From NCBI GenBank assembly GCA_009773755.1, contig WSZJ01000097.1, forward strand, positions 1 to 64,000: 64,000 nucleotides of DNA, given 5' to 3'. The translations under genes were made by a program, and so were the position numbers. The DNA comes from Planctomycetota bacterium (GTDB taxonomy: Bacteria > Planctomycetota > MHYJ01 > WSZJ01). This document shows positions 48,489 to 54,266 of the stretch, piece by piece. The notes under the pieces were generated by a model, which saw only the letters and a list, made by a program, of their open reading frames with translations, had not been told where the DNA came from and did not search any database. Each line of letters starts with the position of its first letter. The first letter of the stretch is position 1.

Positions 48489-48562
48489 GCGCGGATGCCA
48501 GAGAGGCTCAATGGCTCGGTCCGCAAAACCGAAGTGCAGTGGTTCGAATCCACTTCCGCGCT
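48489..48562 (+). tRNA. tRNA-Cys(GCA), C33
   Basis: GCGCGGA/TCCGCGC, T73; TCGGT-CCGCAAA-ACCGA; T-loop TTCGAAT. Confidence 0.88.
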
Positions 48563-48571
48563 TTCCTTTCT

Positions 48572-48643
48572 CGCGTCGTGGCGCAGTGGCTGCGCGCCTG
48601 GCCTGGAACCAGGAACAGGAAGGTTCGATCCCTTCCGACGCGA
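48572..48643 (+). tRNA. tRNA-Pro(TGG), C33
   Basis: CGCGTCG/CGACGCG; CCTGG-CCTGGAA-CCAGG; T-loop TTCGATC. Confidence 0.88.
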
Positions 48644-48713
48644 TTCGCATCCGGCTCCGCGAGCCGCGGCGCGGGCGCGGCGCGCGCGCCTCGCTACGCC
48701 GGACGCGAATCGC
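48640..48713 (+). repeat. array spacer hairpin 4
   Basis: GCGATTCGCATCCGGC vs GCCGGACGCGAATCGC (one A:C mismatch); 5' arm overlaps tRNA-Pro 3' end. Confidence 0.85.
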
Positions 48714-48736
48714 CGAACTGCAAGAACGTCACCCAT

Positions 48737-48810
48737 GGGGGCGTCGTCCAGCGGCTTAAGACACCGCCCTGTCACGGCGGAGACCACGGGTTCGAATCCC
48801 GTCGCCCTCG
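48737..48810 (+). tRNA. tRNA-Asp(GTC)
   Basis: GGGGGCG/CGCCCTC; CCGCC-CTGTCAC-GGCGG; T-loop TTCGAAT. Confidence 0.93.
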
Positions 48811-48908
48811 TACCGCATGCGGCTCCGCGAGGCTTGGCGCCGCACGCCGCCCCGAAAATCCGGGGCGGGCGCGGCGCGCAAGCCTCGCTCCGCCGCACGC
48901 GGTACGAG
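48807..48908 (+). repeat. array spacer hairpin 5
   Basis: CTCGTACCGCATGCGGCtcCGCGAGGCTTG... vs ...CAAGCCTCGctCCGCCGCACGCGGTACGAG; nested CCGCCCCGaaaatCCGGGGCGG. Confidence 0.88.
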
Positions 48909-48927
48909 TGCAAAACACCGATCGAAG

Positions 48928-49000
48928 AGGGGTGTGGGCTAACCGGTAAGTCACCTCCCTGTTAAGGAGGTTGATCCAGGTTCGAATCCTGGTGCCCCTG
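48928..49000 (+). tRNA. tRNA-Asn(GTT)
   Basis: AGGGGTG/TGCCCCT; CCTCC-CTGTTAA-GGAGG; T-loop TTCGAAT. Confidence 0.93.
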
Positions 49001-49006
49001 TTCACC

Positions 49007-49095
49007 GGAAGGTTGGCAGAGCCCGGCTTATCGCACCTGTCTCGAAAACAGGAGCCCCCGCGAGGGGGACGAAGGTTCGAATCCTTCACCTTCCT
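49007..49095 (+). tRNA. tRNA-Ser(CGA), class II
   Basis: GGAAGGT/ACCTTCC; CCTGT-CTCGAAA-ACAGG; long variable arm GCCCCCGCGAGGGGG. Confidence 0.93.
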
Positions 49096-49099
49096 TGCC

Positions 49100-49203
49100 G
49101 CGTGCATCGAGTCGCGCGGGCCACGCTGCGCCCTTCACGCCTTCGATTGTCCAAGGTTGTTCTTCTGCCGGGCTCCGCGCGGCCCACACGACTCGATGCG
49201 CGC
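49100..49203 (+). repeat. array spacer hairpin 6
   Basis: GCGTGCATCGAGTCG vs CGACTCGATGCGCGC (one wobble); core GGGCTCCGCGCGGCCC. Confidence 0.85.
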
Positions 49204-49240
49204 AGCAACCAACAGCCACGCAAACATGACGGAAATCCAG

Positions 49241-49332
49241 GGGGAGGTGGCTGAGCGGTTGAAAGCACCTCATTGCTAACGAGGCGGGCCGCCGCTATGG
49301 CGGCCCCGGGGGTTCGAATCCCCCTCTCCCCT
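49241..49332 (+). tRNA. tRNA-Ser(GCT), class II
   Basis: GGGGAGG/TCTCCCC; CCTC(A)-TTGCTAA-(C)GAGG; long variable arm GGGCCGCCGCTATGGCGGCCC. Confidence 0.93.
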
Positions 49333-49360
49333 TCTTCTCGTTCAAGTGAGGGTCTTACTG

Positions 49361-49462
49361 CGAATGCGCGTTCGAGGTCGCGCGGAGCCGGTTAAACCTT
49401 CCTCATCTCCCTTACCTCGGCATCAAGGCGCAGCGCGTCCGCCGACTTCGAACGCGTATTCG
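49361..49462 (+). repeat. array spacer hairpin 7
   Basis: CGAATGCGCGTTCGAGGTCG vs CGACTTCGAACGCGTATTCG, two differences both G:T wobbles. Confidence 0.85.
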
Positions 49463-49533
49463 GGAGTGTGGCCCAACGGGAAGGCACCTGCTCCGCAAGC
49501 AGGGGAATGAGGGTTCAAATCCCTCCACTTCCA
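49462..49533 (+). tRNA. tRNA-Ala(CGC), C33
   Basis: GGGAGTG/CACTTCC with G3:T70 and A73; CCTGC-TCCGCAA-GCAGG; T-loop TTCAAAT. Confidence 0.85.
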
Positions 49534-49538
49534 TTCAG

Positions 49539-49609
49539 AGAGGCGTCGTCCAAGAGCAGGACTCCGGTTTCCAAGTCCGGCGATGAGGGTGCGATTCCTT
49601 CCGCCTCTG
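49539..49609 (+). tRNA. tRNA-Trp(CCA)
   Basis: AGAGGCG/CGCCTCT, G73; CCGGT-TTCCAAG-TCCGG; D-loop AAGAGCA (A18); T-loop TGCGATT (G55). Confidence 0.88.
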
Positions 49610-49623
49610 TACGAATTCTCTCC

Positions 49624-49694
49624 GGGCGTGTCGGCTAGAGGCAGGCCTTCAGGTTCTCAGCCTGACAGCGAGGGTTCGATTCCCTCCACGCCTA
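49624..49694 (+). tRNA. tRNA-Glu(CTC)
   Basis: GGGCGTG/CACGCCT; TCAGG-TTCTCAG-CCTGA; T-loop TTCGATT. Confidence 0.9.
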
Positions 49695-49699
49695 CTCGG

Positions 49700-49770
49700 A
49701 GGGGGGTCGGGTAACGGTAACCCCCGAGCCTCTGACACTCGTTCTGCTGGTTCGAATCCAGCCCCCCCTA
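49700..49770 (+). tRNA. tRNA-Gln(CTG)
   Basis: AGGGGGG/CCCCCCT; CGAGC-CTCTGAC-ACTCG (C31:A39 mismatch); T-loop TTCGAAT. Confidence 0.88.
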
Positions 49771-49774
49771 TCTC

Positions 49775-49846
49775 AGGGTCGTCGCTTAATGGCCGAGCTC
49801 CTGCCTCTTAAGCAGGCCTATGTGGGTTCGAGTCCCACCGACCCTA
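49775..49846 (+). tRNA. tRNA-Lys(CTT)
   Basis: AGGGTCG/CGACCCT; CCTGC-CTCTTAA-GCAGG. Confidence 0.93.
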
Positions 49847-49852
49847 TTCCAC

Positions 49853-49925
49853 GGGTGCGTCGCTCAGTGGTCGAGCTCCGGTTTTTTAAACCGGCCCAGG
49901 ACGGGTTCGAATCCCTCCGCTCCCA
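49853..49925 (+). tRNA. tRNA-Lys(TTT)
   Basis: GGGTGCG/CGCTCCC (T4:T69 mismatch); CCGGT-TTTTTAA-ACCGG; T-stem weak. Confidence 0.8.
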
Positions 49926-50017
49926 TTCGACTCGCCCCGTGCGAGGCGCTTCACGCCTCCCTCGGGGCTCGCTCATGGCGGAGCCCACACCGAACACAGG
50001 CTCAAGCGGGTCGAATG
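49924..50017 (+). repeat. array spacer hairpin 8
   Basis: CATTCGACTCGC vs GCGGGTCGAATG (one wobble); internal GGGCTC...GCGGAGCCC. Confidence 0.75.
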
Positions 50018-50064
50018 CCCTGAGCGAGTGCCGGCGCGAAGCGCCGGACAGGAGTCGAAGGGCT
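50018..50064. repeat. REP-like palindrome (GCCCTGAGCGAG...GAGTCGAAGGGC)
   Basis: CCCTGAGCGAGTGCCGGCGCGAAGCGCCGGACAGGAGTCGAAGGGC. Confidence 0.7.
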
Positions 50065-50097
50065 CGTCGCTCATGGCTCAGCGTTCATCCGCATCGC

Positions 50098-50168
50098 GGG
50101 CGCGTCGGCTAGTGGCAGGCACCCAGGCCTTCAACCTGACAGCGCGGGTTCGATTCCCGCCGCGCCTA
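50098..50168 (+). tRNA. tRNA-Glu(TTC), C33
   Basis: GGGCGCG/CGCGCCT; CCAGG-CCTTCAA-CCTGA; T-loop TTCGATT. Confidence 0.88.
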
Positions 50169-50184
50169 TCCCGGCTGTTTTCCG

Positions 50185-50299
50185 CTTGATTCGCGCGGTG
50201 AGTTGCGCGGTCGCGCGCAGCCCGGTCCGGCCTGAAGCCGCTGAATCACGAGAACCTCAAGGGCGGAGCACGACCGCGCAACTCACCGCGCGAATCAAG
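50185..50299 (+). repeat. array spacer hairpin 9
   Basis: CTTGATTCGCGCGGTGAGTTGCGCGGTCGCGC vs GCACGACCGCGCAACTCACCGCGCGAATCAAG, 31/32 paired; ends at tRNA-Phe. Confidence 0.93.
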
Positions 50300-50371
50300 G
50301 TGAAGTAGCTCAGAGGGTCTGAGCGCCTGGCTGAAGACCAGGACGTGGTGGTTCGATCCCACCCTTCACCA
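50299..50371 (+). tRNA. tRNA-Phe(GAA)
   Basis: GGTGAAG/CTTCACC; CCTGG-CTGAAGA-CCAGG. Confidence 0.95.
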
Positions 50372-50376
50372 TCCAC

Positions 50377-50447
50377 ACGGGCGTCGTCCAACGGAAGGAC
50401 ACGAGATTACGAATCTCGGAATGAGGGTTCGATCCCTTCCGCCCGTA
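50377..50447 (+). tRNA. tRNA-Arg(ACG)
   Basis: ACGGGCG/CGCCCGT; CGAGA-TTACGAA-TCTCG. Confidence 0.93.
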
Positions 50448-50453
50448 TTTCAC

Positions 50454-50525
50454 GGAGGCGTGGCCGAGAAGAAAGGCGCCCGTTTCCTAAACGGGCCGAC
50501 GCAGGTGCGATCCCTGCCGTCTCCA
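50454..50525 (+). tRNA. tRNA-Arg(CCT)
   Basis: GGAGGCG/CGTCTCC; CCCGT-TTCCTAA-ACGGG; D-loop GAGAAGAAA (A18); T-loop TGCGATC (G55). Confidence 0.9.
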
Positions 50526-50549
50526 CTGCAGTTTTCTGGTGGCTGTTCT

Positions 50550-50719
50550 CTGAATTCGCGCGACGGGTCGCGTGGGTCGCGCGGAGCCCGGTACAAGGGA
50601 AAGCCTCACCATCATCACCACCGCCAGGGCGGAGCGGGAGGCCGGTACAAGGGAAAGCCTCACCATCATCACCACCGCCAGGGCGGAGCGCGACCCGCCG
50701 ACCCGTCGCGCGAATTCAG
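50550..50719 (+). repeat. array spacer hairpin 10 with internal 49-nt direct duplication
   Basis: CTGAATTCGCGCGACGGGTCG vs CGACCCGTCGCGCGAATTCAG; CCGGTACAAGGGAAAGCCTCACCATCATCACCACCGCCAGGGCGGAGCG at 50588-50636 and 50642-50690. Confidence 0.93.
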
Positions 50720-50802
50720 GGTGTGTACGAAATCGGATAATCGAGCTGGCCGTAACCCAGCAGCCCTCGCGGGCTCAGCAGGTTCGACTCCTGCCGCACC
50801 CA
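50719..50802 (+). tRNA. tRNA-Tyr(GTA), class II, C33
   Basis: GGGTGTG/CGCACCC; GCTGG-CCGTAAC-CCAGC; variable arm AGCCCTCGCGGGCT. Confidence 0.9.
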
Positions 50803-50806
50803 TCAC

Positions 50807-50879
50807 GCTCTCGTGGCCGAGGGGATCAGGCGCCTGCCTTCCAAGCAGGCCCACGCGGGTTCGAATCCCGCCGGGGGCT
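50807..50879 (+). tRNA. tRNA-Gly(TCC)
   Basis: GCTCTCG/CGGGGGC; CCTGC-CTTCCAA-GCAGG. Confidence 0.9.
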
Positions 50880-50891
50880 CTCAAACTCAAT

Positions 50892-50963
50892 GCGGCTGTG
50901 GCTCAGCGGTCGAGCGCCACCTTGCCATGGTGGTTTACGCGGGTTCGAACCCCGCCAGTCGCT
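50892..50963 (+). tRNA. tRNA-Gly(GCC)
   Basis: GCGGCTG/CAGTCGC; CCACC-TTGCCAT-GGTGG. Confidence 0.93.
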
Positions 50964-50965
50964 TC

Positions 50966-51041
50966 CGGGATGTGGTGAAGCCTGGCTCATCACGCCTCGT
51001 TCGGGACGAGGAGATCGCTGGTTCAAATCCAGCCATCCCGA
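50966..51041 (+). tRNA. tRNA-Pro(CGG)
   Basis: CGGGATG/CATCCCG; CCTCG-TTCGGGA-CGAGG. Confidence 0.95.
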
Positions 51042-51044
51042 CTT

Positions 51045-51117
51045 GCTCGCGTAGCCCAACGGCAGAGGCACCAGTCTCAGAAGCTGGTCAGTGGAGGTTC
51101 GAATCCTCCCCCGAGCA
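51045..51117 (+). tRNA. tRNA-Leu(CAG), short (class I) variable loop
   Basis: GCTCGCG/CCCGAGC (one mismatch); CCAGT-CTCAGAA-GCTGG; variable loop TCAGT. Confidence 0.85.
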
Positions 51118-51120
51118 TCC

Positions 51121-51191
51121 GGTCCTCTAGTTCAACGGCAGAACTCCGGTCTCACATACCGGTGACGGAGGTTCAACTCCTCCCGGGACCA
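51121..51191 (+). tRNA. tRNA-Val(CAC)
   Basis: GGTCCTC/CGGGACC; CCGGT-CTCACAT-ACCGG; T-loop TTCAACT. Confidence 0.88.
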
Positions 51192-51193
51192 TT

Positions 51194-51265
51194 GCTCTCG
51201 TGGCTCATCGGCTGAGCACCAGCCCGACATGCTGGGCAAGGCAGGTTCGACTCCTGCCGGGAGCA
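51194..51265 (+). tRNA. tRNA-Val(GAC), C33
   Basis: GCTCTCG/CGGGAGC; CCAGC-CCGACAT-GCTGG. Confidence 0.9.
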
Positions 51266-51269
51266 TCTC

Positions 51270-51340
51270 GCCTCTCTGGTTTAACGGCAGAACGCCTGCT
51301 TCCCAGGCAGGAGAAGAGGGATCGTCCCCCTCGAGAGGCT
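51270..51340 (+). tRNA. tRNA-Gly(CCC) with variant T-loop
   Basis: GCCTCTC/GAGAGGC; CCTGC-TTCCCAG-GCAGG; T-arm GAGGG-ATCGTCC-CCCTC. Confidence 0.85.
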
Positions 51341-51342
51341 TG

Positions 51343-51413
51343 GCGCCTGTAGCTCAACGGCAGAGCCGTCGGTCGATAACCGGCAGATGCAGGTTCGAAT
51401 CCTGACGGGCGCA
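51343..51413 (+). tRNA. tRNA-Ile(GAT), C33
   Basis: GCGCCTG/CGGGCGC; GTCGG-TCGATAA-CCGGC. Confidence 0.88.
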
Positions 51414-51425
51414 TCTGTTGTTCGC

Positions 51426-51470
51426 TCGGCGTTGAGCCCTTCGATACCTCAGGGTGGCCGAGCGAAGTGG
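51426..51470. repeat. REP-like palindrome
   Basis: TTCGCTCGGCGTTGAGCCCTTCGATACCTCAGGGTGGCCGAGCGAA. Confidence 0.7.
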
Positions 51471-51478
51471 GTCGTACG

Positions 51479-51549
51479 GCTCTTGTAGCTCAAAGGAGAG
51501 CACCTGCCTCGTAAGCAGGAGGGTGTGGGTTCGATTCCCATCGGGAGCT
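51479..51549 (+). tRNA. tRNA-Thr(CGT)
   Basis: GCTCTTG/CGGGAGC; CCTGC-CTCGTAA-GCAGG. Confidence 0.93.
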
Positions 51550-51553
51550 TCAG

Positions 51554-51626
51554 GCCCTCGTAGCCCAACGGCAGAGGCAGCCGCTTCAAAACCGGCGAAG
51601 TGCAGGTTCGAATCCTGCGGGGGGCA
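51554..51626 (+). tRNA. tRNA-Leu(CAA), short variable loop
   Basis: GCCCTCG/GGGGGGC (one mismatch); GCCGC-TTCAAAA-CCGGC; variable loop GAAGT. Confidence 0.82.
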
Positions 51627-51653
51627 TGAACGGAAGATCCGCCGAAAGTGATC

Positions 51654-51727
51654 GCCCTCGTAGCCCAACGGGCAGAGGCGCATGGTCGAGAGCCATGCTG
51701 GTGCTGGTTCGAATCCAGCCGGGGGCA
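51654..51727 (+). tRNA. tRNA-Leu(GAG), short variable loop, C33
   Basis: GCCCTCG/CGGGGGC; CATGG-TCGAGAG-CCATG; variable loop CTGGT. Confidence 0.88.
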
Positions 51728-51797
51728 CTTTGCATGAAATCCGAGCTTTCGGTTATCTCCGGCGGAAAGCGATGCATCCGCCATCGCAGGCGCCTTC

Positions 51798-54083
51798 CTA
51801 CCTGGTCTCGGCCCAGATCTTTTGCAGGATCCGCGTCGTCCGCGTGCGCACTTCCGCTTCGCGCGTCTTGCGCGCCGCCTCGACGAGGGCGCGGACGGCC
51901 TTGAGTCCCACCATCTGGAGGTTCTTCTCCGCGGCGTCGGCCCGCTCCTTGAAACCGCCGAGGTTCGCGATCATTTCGTCGATGTCCTTCGCCTCCGCGT
52001 CCGTGGGCTTCGGCGCCTTGGACAGAAGCTCGCTCGCGATCTTGTCGACGTCTGGAGCCAGCTTGTCGACATCCGGGACCAGCGCGTCGCGCTCCGACTC
52101 GTCCCAGATCTTCTCCAGGATCCGGGTCGCTCTCGCGCGGAGTTCCGTGTCCTTCGTCGTCCTCGCGGCCAGGATCAGCGCCCGCACGGCCTTTAGGCCC
52201 GCCTTCTCGAGAGCCTTCTGCGCCGCGTCCCGCTCCTCCACGGAGTCGGCGCCGAGTTTTGCGACCAGCTCCGCGCACGTCTTCTCGTCGGCGTCCGCCG
52301 GCACCCTCGGAAGCAGTTCCTGTTCCATCGTTTCCAGATCCGGCGGACCGGTCACCGCGAGCAGCACCCAGGTCACGTCGAGGTCGTACTCGTCGTTCCT
52401 GTCGCCGGGCTCGAAGCGGACGTGCGCGTAGCCGCCATCGCGCGTCAGGAGCCGGACGACGAAAGGCTCCTTGAGGTGATCGGGAATGTGGATCTCCGTC
52501 TCCGGATGCGACCGCTTGAAGCTCTTCGCCTCCTTCCAGTCGAATCTTCCGAACTCGCCGGGCACATCCTTCGCAATTCCGCCGTCGCACGAAAGCGGGA
52601 TGCCCTTGCGGTCCCGCGCACTGGCGAAGCTGAAGTCGGCCTCGCCGCCGCCGTCCCTCACGGTAAAGGTGCGGAAGTCGAAACTCGACGCGACGCAGCG
52701 GATCCGTCCGCTTCCGTGGGCAAATCCCGGTGGCCATGTGTCGACGGTTGCGAAGGCGGGGGCGGAGAGGATGCCGTCGGCGTCGATCCAGGAGACCCTG
52801 TACTCGGGGCCGGAGAATTTCGGAGGGTTCGTGTCCACGAACTCGCAGCCGTCGATGCCGCCGAGCTCGACGCGGGCGTCCCCGTCGCAACGGAGGACAA
52901 CGTAGCGGGCGGCGTCTTTAGACGGGCTCCAGGTCAGCCGCACGTGGCCCTTCGCGTCGAACGTCCCTCTGAGTCCCTCGGGCGGCAGGTTGAGCCTCAG
53001 GCCGCCTCCCGCCAGCACCCGGCCGCGCACCTTCACGGTCCAGTCGCGGCTGCCCGGCTCCCGGTCGAACCACACCTTCGCATACCGGCCGTCATGAAGC
53101 CGCACCGCGTAGACGCCTCCCTTCTCCGAGGCCAGAACAAGCGTCCGGTAGCCGAATTCCGGAAGCGGCCCGGGATCGTCGAACACCGACTTCTCCTCGC
53201 CGAGCCACTGGGCGCCGCCAGGCGACACGGTGCGAAGAAACCTCCCGTCGAAGTGGAAATTCGCGTCCGTCGCCGAGGCGCACCCATGCTCCAGATCGAG
53301 TCCGCCGGTCGTCAGGCTGGCCTCCATCTTGAAGTCGAAATCCAGGAAGCTGCACTCGCCCGCGAAGAGCGGCACGGCGCGTGGCTCTCCTTCGACGCCC
53401 GAGTCGCCGAGGGGCCGGATCTCCACCCGATACACCTTCCCCTCTTCGAGTCCCTTCAGCTCCCCGCAACCCTTCTCGACCACCATGCTTCCTTCGGCCT
53501 TTTCCGCCCCCGCCTGGAACCAATCCACCCGCCACTTCCCCTGACCGCTCCACGTCACCAGCCCCCGCCCTTTCGCGAATACCGCGCGCACGTCCTTCGC
53601 TGCCGGCGCCGGCCATTCGGCTCCCGGCGCGACGGCGAATTCCACCTGGAGCTCCCGGGGGCCGCCGAGAGAGAAGAGCGGCGCCAGTTGCGCCGCAGAG
53701 GCCGGCCAGACAGGCGTGACGAGAACCTTGCAGGGGCGCCCCTCGCTGGTCCGCCCTGCAAGGGAGATCTGCCGGTCGACCATCACCGGCTCGCCCTTGA
53801 ACGTCGCAGGGTCCGGCTCCGGCCCGTCCGCGCCCAGTCGCCCGTCCCAGGCCGCGATCGTCGCCCCTTCACACGGCGCAAGTTGCAGCTGCCCCTCCGC
53901 CGTCGTCGCCAGCTTCCATTCCGCCCGGGCCGTCTCGAATCGAGCCTTCGACAGCACCGTTCCGGTGTCGAGATCGATGTACTCTTCGTCGTGCAGGACG
54001 TTCGCGCCGATCGTGACCCGCGACTGGGCCGATGCGGCCGCGGCGCAGGCCAGTACTACGGCGAACAAACGGAGCGTGTTCAT
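51798..54083 (-). CDS. secreted protein with C-terminal duplicated HEAT-like module
   Basis: MNTLRLFAVVLACAAAASAQ; GLKAVRALILAARTTKDTELRARATRILEKIW and GLKAVRALVEAARKTREAEVRTRTTRILQKIW. Confidence 0.7.
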   Translation of the reverse strand: MNTLRLFAVVLACAAAASAQSRVTIGANVLHDEEYIDLDTGTVLSKARFETARAEWKLATTAEGQLQLAPCEGATIAAWDGRLGADGPEPDPATFKGEPVMVDRQISLAGRTSEGRPCKVLVTPVWPASAAQLAPLFSLGGPRELQVEFAVAPGAEWPAPAAKDVRAVFAKGRGLVTWSGQGKWRVDWFQAGAEKAEGSMVVEKGCGELKGLEEGKVYRVEIRPLGDSGVEGEPRAVPLFAGECSFLDFDFKMEASLTTGGLDLEHGCASATDANFHFDGRFLRTVSPGGAQWLGEEKSVFDDPGPLPEFGYRTLVLASEKGGVYAVRLHDGRYAKVWFDREPGSRDWTVKVRGRVLAGGGLRLNLPPEGLRGTFDAKGHVRLTWSPSKDAARYVVLRCDGDARVELGGIDGCEFVDTNPPKFSGPEYRVSWIDADGILSAPAFATVDTWPPGFAHGSGRIRCVASSFDFRTFTVRDGGGEADFSFASARDRKGIPLSCDGGIAKDVPGEFGRFDWKEAKSFKRSHPETEIHIPDHLKEPFVVRLLTRDGGYAHVRFEPGDRNDEYDLDVTWVLLAVTGPPDLETMEQELLPRVPADADEKTCAELVAKLGADSVEERDAAQKALEKAGLKAVRALILAARTTKDTELRARATRILEKIWDESERDALVPDVDKLAPDVDKIASELLSKAPKPTDAEAKDIDEMIANLGGFKERADAAEKNLQMVGLKAVRALVEAARKTREAEVRTRTTRILQKIWAETR

Positions 54084-54266
54084 GGACGCTTCCGGGGAGA
54101 TGAGTTGGAACCAGTCTACAGATTCGAAGACGCGAACACGGCGACGAGAAAAAAGCCCGCCACCTCGAATCCCCGGGAAGCACGGCGCTGTCGCGAGTAC
54201 CGCGCTTCCTGCGCCGCCACGTGGCGGCGTCCGCGAGGTCGGGAATTGTCGGCGGCGGGCTCTTAT

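Noticed and set aside
49936-50030. A further degenerate tRNA (GCTCATGGCGGAGC looks like a D-arm, GCGGGTCGAATGCCC like a T-arm)
   Set aside because: No anticodon stem or matching acceptor; better explained as hairpin 8 core plus a REP-like repeat.
50550-50719. CRISPR-like direct repeats
   Set aside because: Only two copies, 49 nt with a 5-nt spacer, embedded in a hairpin; no cas genes in the window.
47714-50719. Integron attC sites as an explanation for the spacer hairpins
   Set aside because: No GTTRRRY/RYYYAAC boxes and no integrase; flanked by tRNA genes rather than cassettes.
48042-51650. Many ORFs in the track across the tRNA array (e.g. 48385..48759, 48461..48913, 50421..50978, 51354..51728)
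   Set aside because: They run through tRNA cloverleaves and hairpins; recurring peptides such as RxGFEPA/GSNPxxP are just translated T-arms (GGTTCGAATCC).
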